A DNA stretch of 64,000 nt. Origin: CAYLMG01 sp964493425. Its GTDB lineage: Bacteria; Planctomycetota; Phycisphaerae; Sedimentisphaerales; Anaerobacaceae. Shown here piece by piece: positions 53,755 to 62,886 of this stretch. The notes beneath the pieces are model-generated. The model was not told the origin of the DNA and ran no database searches. It saw only the letters and a program-made list of their open reading frames with translations. The stretch lies in the NCBI GenBank assembly GCA_964493425.1, contig CAZBMW010000003.1, forward strand, positions 62,001 through 126,000, read 5' to 3'. Every line of letters starts with the position of its first letter. Position 1 is the stretch's first letter. Made by a program: the position numbers and the translations under genes.

Positions 53755-54077
53755 TTTATCTCTCCTTTATTTTCCTTGGGGTTCGAATCCAATCATTTTC
53801 AGACCCGCTTTTATTATCTTTTCAATAAATGCTAACAAAAAATTTTTTCCGAACCTCGACTTTTCATTATATTCCGTCCAAAAATGACTGGTTAAATCTA
53901 TCTAATAATGACTTTGCCAATGACGTTAATGTAATCAAATTCTGTTCTAATCGTTTTTACAAGCAGAAAAAACATTAAGTTTTTGGCAGGCAGGCTTAAA
54001 AGATATGACATTAAAATAGGAATATGATAACTCTTCAAATTATGATAAACTAATACACCTGTCTGCTATCTAAATGC

Positions 54078-54106
54078 AATTTAACACGAAAGATATACTT
54101 TGTCAA
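54078..54106 (-). promoter_or_regulatory. Sigma-70-like promoter of the second pseudopilin
   Basis: Minus strand TTGACA (54101-54106), 17-base spacer, TAAATT (54078-54083). The leader would be about 315 bases. Confidence 0.55.
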
Positions 54107-54271
54107 GTTAATTTTCGGCGAATTTACATAATTTTCTAAAAAATTTTTCAGTTCTCTACTTTATCTTCTCGATACCAATTATCCCGCGAAATGGGCGAAA
54201 ACAGCGAAAAAGCTCGGCTCTGAATGAAATCTTCACGCGAGGCGGCTTTTAGACGCTGTAAAAAAGCTATA

Positions 54272-54300
54272 AAAACTGCCGGCGACTAACCGGCAGTTTT
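54272..54300 (-). terminator. Rho-independent terminator after the first pseudopilin
   Basis: Stem AAAACTGCCGG / CCGGCAGTTTT with 7-base loop; the minus strand continues with a short T-run. It lies 117 bases after the stop at 54417. Confidence 0.75.
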
Positions 54301-54416
54301 GTATTTTGACGTAAGACAGCCCCTTTCTCTCTCAGGTCCAAAATATTGTGCTGAGTGGAACGTCAACGCAAATTTCTAATTTCGTTTTTGTGCATATGCG
54401 GCAGAATCTATGGTAA

Positions 54417-55382
54417 TTACTCTTCAATCAGTTGTTCCTTACCTTCGTTGAGCAGTAGCGAATCATCTCCGCTCTGCGGAACAGCAGTACCGTAAAAAGG
54501 TCTCGGCCTTGTCCCAATCTGAGGATTGGCTGAGTCAGATGCATACGTATATATGTTATCCTGATTAATCCCGCAATATGGCACAGTTTCCCAACTCGTG
54601 CTGCTGTCGTTGAATAATACATTTTGGCCTTCATACTTGTGGTTTGGGGAATTGCCCCATTTTTCTACCGTTGGGTCGTGGGGGTCGGTATATTCGTAAG
54701 GGGGTGTAGGCTCTTGAATTAATACTATGTAAGGATTCCGGTCTGCCATTACAGGTATACCTGGCTGGCGGCTTGTACTCAGTGAGTAATACATTTGTTC
54801 CGCTCTACAATATGGCATGTGGTAAGCGTAACTGTAATGCTTTGCGGGTGGATCCCCACTTTCATTCGGTGGTCCGCCGAAGTCCCATGCTAAGGTTATA
54901 TCTTGTGTCTGGGTGAGGCGGTAGTTGGGAGCGTTCTGGTTGAGATAATCATTATAAAGGGAAAGCTCAAATTCGACTGCTCCACTATCGCCGCCGCAAA
55001 TAAATTCCTTTGGCGCGGCGTCCGCATACTTTATGAGATAGTAAAGACTCGCTCCTATTGTTGCATAAGAAGCACCAGAGGAGCTGGCTCCTTGATGAAA
55101 AGCTTCTATCTCGTCTCTGGCGTAAAAAAGCGGAAGGGGTTCATCTTCGTCTGTATCGACCCGCCATCGAGAAGTTTTGCCTCCGGCTCGGGGGTACTCC
55201 TCGTAATTGTCGTGGGCATAAGCTAAAAATGCCTTGTGCAGGCTGCTGAGGTTAGTGCTGCAGACAGCCCTTAAGGCCATCGCTCTTACCTTAGCCAGAG
55301 TCGGCATCAGGATAGACATGAGAAGTGCTATAATCGAAATAACTACCAATAGCTCAACTAGGGTGAAACCTTTTTTCTTCAT
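54417..55382 (-). CDS. Prepilin-like (pseudopilin) protein
   Basis: 321 residues from ATG 55382, which gives MKKKGFTLVELLVVISII and has AAGGAG 8 bases upstream; the longer frame from 55415 is not used. Shared with the paralog at 52777: YPRAGGK, TLAWDFGG, PPAKHYSYAYHMPY, VMADRNPYIVL, KYEGQNVLFNDSS and YCGINQDNIYT. The two look like products of a duplication with later divergence at the C-terminus. It lies 110 bases after the anti-sigma gene on the same strand, so the ECF/anti-sigma pair and pseudopilin may form one transcript. Confidence 0.87.
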   Translation of the reverse strand: MKKKGFTLVELLVVISIIALLMSILMPTLAKVRAMALRAVCSTNLSSLHKAFLAYAHDNYEEYPRAGGKTSRWRVDTDEDEPLPLFYARDEIEAFHQGASSSGASYATIGASLYYLIKYADAAPKEFICGGDSGAVEFELSLYNDYLNQNAPNYRLTQTQDITLAWDFGGPPNESGDPPAKHYSYAYHMPYCRAEQMYYSLSTSRQPGIPVMADRNPYIVLIQEPTPPYEYTDPHDPTVEKWGNSPNHKYEGQNVLFNDSSTSWETVPYCGINQDNIYTYASDSANPQIGTRPRPFYGTAVPQSGDDSLLLNEGKEQLIEE

Positions 55383-55493
55383 TTGTTTTTCTCCTTTCAA
55401 TGCATTTTTTTTCATGGATTCAAACTTAAACCACTACAATCTAAAATATATATTTTATACAATTATCGCCGCTTCAAGGCGCTTAGTATAAGC

Positions 55494-55904
55494 TTATTTC
55501 ATCGTTACAGCACAAATATCCATAAACCTTTCCAATTCCTGAAGCCAGCTCATTGCCCGAACACAGTTGAATGTGACAAAAGCGATTACAGCGGCCGCAG
55601 AGGCTAATTTAACAATAGGATTGTCAATTATTGCTCTTATTGTCGTGAGAATACGGTCCTTAGCCGTAGAGCTGAAACAGCCGATTGCTTTTATAACCTC
55701 ATCCTGTTGTCTGTCCAAATCCCTGCCAAATTCGTTAAAAAGACGGGTCAGTAATGCGTCTTCAGCCCTTAATACCCGCTCAAATTCGGCGCAATCTTTG
55801 CACTGTTCTTTATGTTCTTGTATAGCATTAATCTCGCTGTCAGGCAAAGTTCCACTGATAAGCTCAGCGATTTTATCTTTGAAATTATCACATTTGTCGC
55901 TCAT
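55494..55904 (-). CDS. Zinc-finger (zf-HC2) anti-sigma factor
   Basis: 136 residues. The ZAS motif HKEQCKDC (about 31-38) binds zinc, and one membrane helix lies at about 97-115 (LASAAAVIAFVTFNCVRA). Such proteins hold the ECF sigma factor at the membrane until a signal releases it. Its start codon overlaps the sigma stop codon (TAATG), a standard coupling. A short extracytoplasmic tail of about 20 residues follows. Confidence 0.88.
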   Translation of the reverse strand: MSDKCDNFKDKIAELISGTLPDSEINAIQEHKEQCKDCAEFERVLRAEDALLTRLFNEFGRDLDRQQDEVIKAIGCFSSTAKDRILTTIRAIIDNPIVKLASAAAVIAFVTFNCVRAMSWLQELERFMDICAVTMK

Positions 55905-56422
55905 TATTTCTCCCTTCCGGTCAACAATTTATGTAATTGTTTTCTCGCTTCTTTTATTCTGCTGCACACACCTGAATGTGAAATATCGAACTTTTCTGCG
56001 ATTTTTTTAGTGCTCTTGTTATCAAAGTAATACATTACCAATGGGAGCCTTAACTCCAGGGGCAGTTGTCTGATAGATTGGTGTATATCCTGGCTTTGGC
56101 TTGTTTTCCGGTTACTCTGCATCGTAAGCCCTGCCAAAATGGCCTTGACGTGTTTTTTTCTGCGCAACAAATCGATACAAAGATTTTTTGCAATTTGCAC
56201 AATCCACCAGCCGAAACGGTCTGCCTTATGCAATTTTCTAATTTTCAAAAATCCGGTCAGCATTGCATCCTGAGCAATATCTTCTGCATCATCAATATTT
56301 CCAAGTATCCCTAAACAAACCGCGAAGACGTCCCTGTAATACCTTTTAACAAGTCCGGCATAAGCCTCTTTCTGCCCTCGCTTTGCAGCAGTAACAAGTT
56401 TTTTGTCTGATCGCTCATCCAA
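55904..56422 (-). CDS. ECF-type RNA polymerase sigma factor
   Basis: 172 residues. Region 2: YYRDVFAVCLGILGNIDDAED and AQDAMLTGFLKIRKL; region 4: LPLELRLPLVMYYFDNKSTKK and FDISHSGVCSRIKEARKQL (each in pieces). Followed by the zf-HC2 anti-sigma gene with one base of overlap. Different in sequence from the ECF at 43518, but in the same gene arrangement. Its regulon is unknown; the adjacent pseudopilins are plausible targets. Confidence 0.92.
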   Translation of the reverse strand: MDERSDKKLVTAAKRGQKEAYAGLVKRYYRDVFAVCLGILGNIDDAEDIAQDAMLTGFLKIRKLHKADRFGWWIVQIAKNLCIDLLRRKKHVKAILAGLTMQSNRKTSQSQDIHQSIRQLPLELRLPLVMYYFDNKSTKKIAEKFDISHSGVCSRIKEARKQLHKLLTGREK

Positions 56423-56759
56423 AAAAGCGCCCTTTAACCACTGTTCTCATTAATAAAGACGAATGACCGAACGCTTAAATCCAAAAAAGTGACTGTTTAA
56501 CCTTTCAATATTTTCTACAAAAGGGGATTTCCGGCGGATAACCGGTTATAAAAATAAGGTTTAACTATAGTAAAATTAAAGCATCTCATCTGAAACACAT
56601 ATTTAAATAGTGAAGCCTAACATGTAGAATGCTTTTTGTCAAACTAAATTCGGCTTAAATTCGGCTAGAGGCTTGAAAAGTGTTGCTTTTAATCTTATAA
56701 GCAAGGTTTTTGGTAACCCGAGTCGGGAAAAGCTCGAATTATGGTTAGTAAAGAATTAG
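56423..56759. other. Intergenic region upstream of the ECF factor
   Basis: About 340 AT-rich bases. No gene, repeat or convincing promoter was recognised apart from weak -10-like boxes. It ends where the pseudogene remnant begins. Confidence 0.5.
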
Positions 56760-56954
56760 TCGAGACTACAAAAAAAGCTTTTAGAGCACAATCAGTAGCA
56801 TCTTTTGATGTTTTGGGATGGATTAAATGAGAATCAGAAACAAAAGCTGCTGGAGGAAGTCGGGCGATTAGACCTTTCAAAAATCGACCGATGGGTGGAA
56901 GAATATGTAAAAAAACAAAACCGACAGGATTGCCGAGATAAAAGCCGGCGATAA
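56760..56954 (+). pseudogene. Remnant of a UDPGP-family nucleotidyltransferase N-terminus
   Basis: In one frame the translation is SRLQKKLLEHNQ, stop, HLLMFWDGLNENQKQKLLEE, VGRLDLSKIDRWVEEYVKK, then divergent residues and a stop. This pattern (helix, H-x-x-x-FW-x-x-L-x-x-x-Q-x-x-x-L) is how UDP-N-acetylglucosamine pyrophosphorylases of the UDPGP family begin. The in-frame TAG at 56796 and loss of everything after about 55 residues mark it as decayed. No intact copy is in the window. Family assignment is from memory of the N-terminal pattern only. Confidence 0.5.
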
Positions 56955-56973
56955 AATATGTATCGGCTGAGTT

Positions 56974-58023
56974 TTATATAATCAGCATCGCGTCACCGTA
57001 AGAATAAAAGCGATAACGCTTTTTTATGGCGTAACGATAAGCAGCAAGTATTTTATCCAGACCGGCAAAGGCGGCTGTTAGGGCAAGCAGTGTTGAGCGG
57101 GGCAGATGGAAATTTGTCACCATTGCATCAGTTACTTTGAATTTATATCCGGGTTTTATGAACAAGTCCGTCATTCCGCTAAAAGGGCGCACCTTCGAGC
57201 CGGCGCTTACGGTCTCCAGGACACGAACACTGGTTGTACCAACCGCGATTATTCTGCCGCCTCTTTCTTTTGTCTTATTTATGATCTCCGAATTCTTTGA
57301 ATCTATACTGAATTTCTCTTTATGAATTTTGTGTTCTTGGAGATTTTCAGCAGCTATCGGCTTGAACGTCCCTGCGGACACGTGCAGGGTAATATACGCG
57401 AAGATTATGCCTTCGTTTCTCAATTTCGCGATAAGCTTTTTAGTAAAGTGCAGCCCCGCAGTCGGAGCTGCCACTGCACCTGCCTTTTTAGCATAGACGG
57501 TTTGATACCTCCTCCTGTCGGCCTGTGCTTGGCTGAGGTCTTTGCCGCGTTTTATATAGGGCGGCAGAGGTGGAAAACCTATTGTTTCAAGGATGGTTTC
57601 GGTCTTTTGACTGCTTTTAACACTGAGCAGGCATTTACCATCCTGTTTTTTCCCGAGCAGGACAGCTTCTATTGTCCTGTCGCCTTGTTTGCTTTCAAGA
57701 TATATCTGCTCTTTCGCCTTTATTCTTCGAGCGCCCTTTAACATAACCTCCCATACGCCGTCCCCGGCCTGCTGCAGAAAAAGACCTTCAAGCTCACCGC
57801 CCGTAGAGCGCCGCGCAAAGAAACGGGCAGGTAGTACTTTTGTATTATTAAATACAAGACAGTCACCAGCCGAAAGGAATTTACCAATATCGCTGAAGAC
57901 ATAGTCTTTGAGCTTACCGCTCAAGCGGTCTAAAACCAGCAGGCGTGATTTGCTTCGAATGCTACAAGGCTGCTGAGCAATAAGTTCTCGGGGTAAACTG
58001 TAATCGAGCAGTTCAGTTTTCAT
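56974..58023 (-). CDS. queA: tRNA preQ1(34) S-adenosylmethionine ribosyltransferase-isomerase QueA
   Basis: 349 residues from ATG 58023 (MKTELLDYSLPRELIAQQP), the usual QueA start; the longer frame to 58086 is discarded. Motifs: SRLLVLDR, VFNNTKVLPAR, AAPTAGLHFT, VGTTSVRVLE, MVTNFHLPRSTLL and the C-terminal YRFYSYGDAMLI. It builds epoxyqueuosine on tRNA wobble positions. No tgt or queG nearby. No clear ribosome site before the ATG. Confidence 0.95.
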   Translation of the reverse strand: MKTELLDYSLPRELIAQQPCSIRSKSRLLVLDRLSGKLKDYVFSDIGKFLSAGDCLVFNNTKVLPARFFARRSTGGELEGLFLQQAGDGVWEVMLKGARRIKAKEQIYLESKQGDRTIEAVLLGKKQDGKCLLSVKSSQKTETILETIGFPPLPPYIKRGKDLSQAQADRRRYQTVYAKKAGAVAAPTAGLHFTKKLIAKLRNEGIIFAYITLHVSAGTFKPIAAENLQEHKIHKEKFSIDSKNSEIINKTKERGGRIIAVGTTSVRVLETVSAGSKVRPFSGMTDLFIKPGYKFKVTDAMVTNFHLPRSTLLALTAAFAGLDKILAAYRYAIKKRYRFYSYGDAMLII

Positions 58024-58196
58024 AAGCAAAAGGTTATCAGACCATCGGAAAAATGACAAAAAAATTTTCAGCCGATAATAAGCCAATCAGAAGGATTATC
58101 CCGTAGCACTCAAATTAGTCACCAAGCCTGTAAAGATTACCGACGATATGCAAAAAAACAGAGAACTGTTAAAATTAATTTCATAGGGGCAGGGAA

Positions 58197-58394
58197 ATGG
58201 CGTCAAAAGAATATTTTGAACAGGCGGCCACTTCAATCGCGGCATTAGACAGAAAAGAGCTTGAAAAAAGAATCAAAGGCTTCAAAGGCAGATTCAAACT
58301 CGACTTCAGCGATGATTATCTCAATAATCTGTCAGTTGACAGACTCAGGCACGTTCTTCTTGCTGCTTTAATAAATGCCGGCCCCCACAATTAG
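58197..58394 (+). CDS. Small conserved hypothetical protein
   Basis: 65 residues. Charged and helical: MASKEYFEQAATSIAALDRK, then EKRIKGFKGRFKLDFSDDYL and SVDRLRHVLLAAL. GGCAGGG lies just upstream of the ATG, and codon use looks coding. No membrane segment or known domain. It sits alone between queA (divergent) and the M1 peptidase. Confidence 0.6.
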   Translation: MASKEYFEQAATSIAALDRKELEKRIKGFKGRFKLDFSDDYLNNLSVDRLRHVLLAALINAGPHN

Positions 58395-58481
58395 TTACAC
58401 TATAGCTTTTTTGTAATGCCAAACCGGACTAAAAGCCACCAGCAGCTAAACAGTAATGCTATAACCTATATTATAAAATCC

Positions 58482-58510
58482 TTGCGAAAAATAAATTTTT
58501 AGATTACAAT
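58482..58510 (+). promoter_or_regulatory. Candidate promoter of the M1 peptidase
   Basis: TTGCGA (58482-58487), 17-base spacer, TACAAT (58505-58510). The 80-base leader carries a hairpin CGG-CTCT / AGAG-CCG near 58540-58562. Confidence 0.5.
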
Positions 58511-58596
58511 GCTTTAGTTTATTTAATCCGGAGGAGCGGCTGAGCTCTAAATAAAAGAGCCGTTTCGCTTTAGACTTGCAATAAAAGGGGATAACT

Positions 58597-61338
58597 ATGG
58601 TGAGGTCACTTTTCAACCGGGGGGAAATAGCATTAATTTGTCTGATTGTATCAATCTCGATGGGCACCGCTGTGGGCGGCGGTTTTTTCGATAGCGTCGA
58701 TGAAGCAACCTCTAATGAACGCAAATACGCACCTGACAGAAAGGTGGACATACTGCATATCATAATTGATGTAGCGCCCGATTTTAATCAGCGTACCATT
58801 GACGGCATTACAACAATCAAATTTGCTCCCATTGCAAAACCCCTTTATGAGCTTAGGCTCGATGCATATGATTTGCTTGTATCATCCGTTGAATCCAACG
58901 CGAAAATCGCCGGGTACGATGTCACCGAAGAGGATATTACCATCACATTTGCCTCTGCCGTGGAACCGGCAGATGTAACAACCGTTACCATTGCCTACCA
59001 CGCCGAACCTGAGGACGGCTTTTTTTTCAGAACGCCTGAGCTGGGTTATAAGGCTAAAGATATTCACCTGTTCACGCAGGGTGAATCGCATTCTCATCGT
59101 TACTGGTTTCCGAGCTACGATTACCCGAACGAACATTCAACCTCGGAGGTTATCTGCCATGTCCCCGGCGATATGACTGTGCTTGCGAACGGCCGGCTTG
59201 TATCAGAGGTAATTGATAGCAACACAGGCCTGAAAACGGTCCGCTGGATGCAGGAAAAGCCGCATGTAAATTACCTTATTGCTCTTGTCGCAGGCAAATT
59301 CGAAAAGGTCGAATCCGAGCACAAAGATATTCCACTTGCCTTTTATACCACGCCATCCAACATCGAATACGCACAAAACTCTTTCCGGGAAACGGCGGAT
59401 ATTATGGACTTTTATGAGAAAGAGATTGGCGTTGACTTTCCGTGGTGCAAATATTACCAAGTTTGTGTTGCGGATTTCGTAGCTGGCGGGATGGAGAATA
59501 CATCTCTTACAATATTGACAGAGGGCACCTTGTTTTCGGATGATTTTGAAAATATACGTTCGAGCCGTGGGCTTAATTCACATGAGATGGCCCATCAATG
59601 GTTCGGAGATTATGTTACCTGCAAGGACTGGAGCCAACTGTGGCTCAATGAAGGTTTTGCGACATACTACGAGAAGCTGCACGACGGACATCAAAACGGC
59701 AGGGACCAGATGCTATACAATTTGTACAACACTGCCGAGCCTATATTAAGCCAAACGGAGGAACAACGGCCTATAGTGTATAAAGAGTATTCAGACGAAG
59801 GTGAGCAGTTCGATTATAGAAATTACAACAAGGGATGCTGGGTGTTGCATATGCTTCGCAACAGGCTCGGCAAGGATTTATACCGCAGATGCATCAAAAC
59901 CTACCTTGAGAGGTTCGCGTTTGGTAGTACGGTAACCGAGGATTTGGTCTCGGTAATTGAGGAGCTTTCCGGCGGAAGCTACGAGAGGTTCTTCGACGAA
60001 TGGGTCAGGCAAGGACGTTTCCCGGAATTAAAGATAGGTTACTCCTGGTCGGAAAAAGATAAACTTGCCAAAGTCTCCGTGACACAGACACAAGAACCGG
60101 TAAACAACGTAAAAATTTATCATTTCCCGGCTACACTTCGGTTTGTTGTTGACGGGCAAAAAATCGATAAAGAAATAGAGGTCGATTCCAAAGAGCACGA
60201 TTTTTATTTCCCTCTGCCGGCAAAACCTGAAATCGTACGTTTCGACCCCGAGTACACACTGCTTGCCAAAATTGAGTTCGATAAACCACGAGAGATGTTA
60301 TACACCCAGCTTGCGGATGCCAATGATGTCATCGGACGTATACTGGCAATCAAGCAGCTTGAGAAAAAGACAGACAAAACCACCATAGAGAAACTAAAAC
60401 GCGCATTGAATAACGACCCGTTCTACGGTGTAAGAATCAAGGCCTGCGATGCCCTTGTTGAGATGAAAGACGAAGATGCTGCTTTTAAGGTTTTGTGCGA
60501 GTCAATTGAACAGCCTGACGCAAGAGTGCGCCAGACTGTTATAAGAGGTATCTGTTCGGTGTACGGCAGAGAAAGTCACGAGATTATTCTTGATGTTCTC
60601 GAAACGGAGAAAAATCCCGACATCAAAGCGAATTGCCTTCGCGGCCTTGCTCTTTACAGAGATGACCGAACAAAACAAATAATGAAAGACTACCTGAAGT
60701 CTGAATCATTTAAAAATCTTTTGGTCGACGCTGCGATGGATGGAATTCGCAATCTCGACGACCCGTACTTTATAGATGAACTGCAGGAAACAATAGAAAC
60801 TCGCATTGGTGAGCTTGAGACAAGAACAATTGGAAGCGGCCTTAACACACTTGCATATATAGCACGCGAAGAAGAGGACACAGGTGAGGTACGGGAATTT
60901 CTAACTGGATACGTAAGTCACAAAAATCCGCGGATCCAGGCCGCTGCCCTGAGAGCTCTCGGCACACTCGGCGATGTGAAGGCAAGGGCGCTTCTGGAAT
61001 CCTTTGTACCGCGTGATGAGATGCCCGGCGTTGTTCCCCGAAGAAGAAGATTCAACAGGCCGGCTTGGGCTGCGAAGAATGCTCTCGATAAGCTCAACAA
61101 AGAACAGAAGTTCGCACCTGACGAGGTGATAGAGCTGCGTGAAAAAATCGATGAGCTGGAAAAGCAAACCGAAAAGACGAGAGAAGAGCTTGAGGATTTG
61201 AAAAAGAAGTTCGAAGCCCAGCAAATGCCAAGCGATTCTAATGATATATCTACTCCTGCTGACTCAAATGAGCTGCCAACAGAGGAATGCCGCGAGATGC
61301 TGCTCGATGTTAATCAGCCGACAGATGTAAACAATTAA
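58597..61338 (+). CDS. Exported M1-family metallopeptidase with HEAT repeats and coiled-coil tail
   Basis: 913 residues. A signal segment (about 10-28) precedes the M1 domain. The substrate motif is GGMEN (297-301, usually GAMEN); zinc ligands are His329, His333 and Glu352 in HEMAHQWFGD and WLNEGFATYYE, with exact HExxH-x18-E spacing. From about 585 to 840 there are helical HEAT-type repeats (DPFYGVRIKACDALVEMKDE, PDIKANCLRGLALYRDD, NPRIQAAALRALGTLGD). Residues about 850-885 form a coiled coil (ELREKIDELEKQ), and the tail is acidic and Asn/Asp-rich. It would cleave N-terminal residues of peptides outside the cytoplasm. GGGG precedes the ATG. Confidence 0.92.
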   Translation: MVRSLFNRGEIALICLIVSISMGTAVGGGFFDSVDEATSNERKYAPDRKVDILHIIIDVAPDFNQRTIDGITTIKFAPIAKPLYELRLDAYDLLVSSVESNAKIAGYDVTEEDITITFASAVEPADVTTVTIAYHAEPEDGFFFRTPELGYKAKDIHLFTQGESHSHRYWFPSYDYPNEHSTSEVICHVPGDMTVLANGRLVSEVIDSNTGLKTVRWMQEKPHVNYLIALVAGKFEKVESEHKDIPLAFYTTPSNIEYAQNSFRETADIMDFYEKEIGVDFPWCKYYQVCVADFVAGGMENTSLTILTEGTLFSDDFENIRSSRGLNSHEMAHQWFGDYVTCKDWSQLWLNEGFATYYEKLHDGHQNGRDQMLYNLYNTAEPILSQTEEQRPIVYKEYSDEGEQFDYRNYNKGCWVLHMLRNRLGKDLYRRCIKTYLERFAFGSTVTEDLVSVIEELSGGSYERFFDEWVRQGRFPELKIGYSWSEKDKLAKVSVTQTQEPVNNVKIYHFPATLRFVVDGQKIDKEIEVDSKEHDFYFPLPAKPEIVRFDPEYTLLAKIEFDKPREMLYTQLADANDVIGRILAIKQLEKKTDKTTIEKLKRALNNDPFYGVRIKACDALVEMKDEDAAFKVLCESIEQPDARVRQTVIRGICSVYGRESHEIILDVLETEKNPDIKANCLRGLALYRDDRTKQIMKDYLKSESFKNLLVDAAMDGIRNLDDPYFIDELQETIETRIGELETRTIGSGLNTLAYIAREEEDTGEVREFLTGYVSHKNPRIQAAALRALGTLGDVKARALLESFVPRDEMPGVVPRRRRFNRPAWAAKNALDKLNKEQKFAPDEVIELREKIDELEKQTEKTREELEDLKKKFEAQQMPSDSNDISTPADSNELPTEECREMLLDVNQPTDVNN

Positions 61339-61390
61339 TCGGGCGAGCTGTGAGGCTACATTATAAGCGGCGGCGTAAAATCGTTTTCAC

Positions 61391-61463
<73 letters not shown>

Positions 61464-61477
61464 TTCTGCGAAGACAG

Positions 61478-61506
61478 ATGTTATCAAATCCGGCTTTGCA
61501 TATCAA
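61478..61506 (-). promoter_or_regulatory. Candidate promoter of tRNA-Ala
   Basis: Minus strand TTGATA (61501-61506), 17-base spacer, TAACAT (61478-61483), about 8-15 bases upstream of the mature 5-prime end at 61463. Confidence 0.5.
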
Positions 61507-61546
61507 AGAGAAATTTAATCTTAAAGGCCATACATTTGCAAAAAAT

Positions 61547-61575
61547 ATGGCAAAATCTAAAAGATTGGATATAAT
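61547..61575 (+). promoter_or_regulatory. Candidate promoter of the trans-sulfuration gene
   Basis: ATGGCA (61547-61552), 17-base spacer, TATAAT (61570-61575). No SAM or other methionine riboswitch was recognised in the short leader. Confidence 0.5.
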
Positions 61576-61627
61576 TTATCGTTCCGCGTAACAACCTGCT
61601 TTAGCTGCTGTTTTAGGAGTGAAATAA

Positions 61628-62773
61628 ATGAGGAATAGAGACCATCTTACGCCTTACGGCAATAAACCGATGGTTACCCCCATCGTATCAGCGGTAAATT
61701 ATGAGTATGTTTCCTTCGAAATCCTGCGGCAGATTACCGACGGCGAGATAGACGGCTACACTTATCACCGCGACGACAATCCTACTGTCCGTGCGGTAGA
61801 GAAAGAAGTAGCCCTGATGGAGAAGTGCCCTGATTGCGTTATCACGACGACGGGGATGGCGGCCCTTACGATGATTTTCCTGACGTATCTGAAAGCCGGT
61901 GATAACCTGATAACTTTTCACGATGTATATGGCGCCAACTATAAGGTCGGCCTTATTCTTGAAAGGTTCGGCGTTGAGGTTACTTGGCTCGACGCAGCCG
62001 AACCCGAAAAAGTAGCGGAAAACGTAAAGGAAAACACTCGAATGATTTTTTGTGAGACACCCAGTAACCCGCTGGTCAAGATTGTTGATATAGAATACCT
62101 GCGTCGCCAAGCTGACCGTGTCGGCGCGATACTTGTCATCGACAACACATTTGCTACTCCTTATCATCAACTGCCGCTTGAACTTGGAGCCGATTTGGTT
62201 GTGCACAGCGCTACCAAGGGTCTCGGGGGGCACAACGACCTGATGGCAGGCGCAATCGCCTGCTCGACAAAGCAATATTATGACGAGCTTTGGTTCACGC
62301 GTCAGGCGATAGGAACCACACTCGATGCATTCTCTGCGTCCCTTTTGGAAAGAGGCTTAAAAACTTTTGTGGTACGCGCGGCTAAAATGTCTGAAAACGC
62401 AATGGCAATCGCAGAGTTTCTGGCGGGCCATCCGAAAATTACCAGAATCTACTATCCGGGCCTGCCGGATGATCCCGGTCATAAAATAGCCTGCAAGCAG
62501 ATGGAAAAAGGATTCGGAGGAGTTTTGGCTTTTGACGTGGGAAAGACTCAGGATGAAGCTAAAAGGTTTGTCGAGAAGCTAAATGTTATTTATCACGCTG
62601 TAAGTCTCGGCTGTACGGAAACTTTGGTGTGCCTACCGGTGCTGACGACCATGCTCTATCTGCCTGAGGAACGAAGGACAATTTTTGGTGTCAGGCCGAA
62701 CACGGTTCGATTGTCAGCCGGAATCGGCGATACCAATGAGCTTATTGACGATTTAAAACAGGCGCTTGAATAA
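61628..62773 (+). CDS. PLP-dependent trans-sulfuration enzyme (cystathionine synthase/lyase family)
   Basis: 381 residues. PLP lysine is Lys197 in HSATKGLGGHNDLMAG; other motifs are YHRDDNPTVRAVEKEVALME, YGANYKVGLI, VIDNTFATPYHQLP, and the C-terminal VRLSAGIGDTNELIDDL. The family includes cystathionine gamma-synthase (MetB), gamma-lyase and O-acylhomoserine sulfhydrylase (MetY/MetZ); sequence alone does not settle which. AGGAG precedes the ATG. The gene has its own promoter and stands alone. Confidence 0.88.
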   Translation: MRNRDHLTPYGNKPMVTPIVSAVNYEYVSFEILRQITDGEIDGYTYHRDDNPTVRAVEKEVALMEKCPDCVITTTGMAALTMIFLTYLKAGDNLITFHDVYGANYKVGLILERFGVEVTWLDAAEPEKVAENVKENTRMIFCETPSNPLVKIVDIEYLRRQADRVGAILVIDNTFATPYHQLPLELGADLVVHSATKGLGGHNDLMAGAIACSTKQYYDELWFTRQAIGTTLDAFSASLLERGLKTFVVRAAKMSENAMAIAEFLAGHPKITRIYYPGLPDDPGHKIACKQMEKGFGGVLAFDVGKTQDEAKRFVEKLNVIYHAVSLGCTETLVCLPVLTTMLYLPEERRTIFGVRPNTVRLSAGIGDTNELIDDLKQALE

Positions 62774-62833
62774 TCAGAGTTTGAGTTGATTGCCTTGATT
62801 TCTTGTTCTTTAAATATTATACGTTCAGGATGT

Positions 62834-62852
62834 AAGAGCCGGGGGCTTTTTA
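62834..62852 (+). terminator. Weak terminator candidate after the trans-sulfuration gene
   Basis: Short stem AGCC/GGCT with 3-base loop and TTTTT. Only four strong pairs; may not terminate. Confidence 0.35.
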
Positions 62853-62886
62853 ACTCAGTACGCATAAAAAAGAAAAGGGGGCTCAA

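Larger units (their letters stand above)
53755..54416. other. Intergenic region between the two pseudopilins
   Basis: 660 bases without a gene. It carries the promoter and long leader of the 53754 gene (54078-54106) and the terminator of the 54417 gene (54272-54300). The rest is AT-rich with nothing recognisable. Confidence 0.65.

Noticed and set aside
53770..53795. A GGTTCGAATCC string like a tRNA T-arm upstream of the pseudopilin
   Set aside because: No anticodon arm, D-arm or acceptor partner could be built around it.
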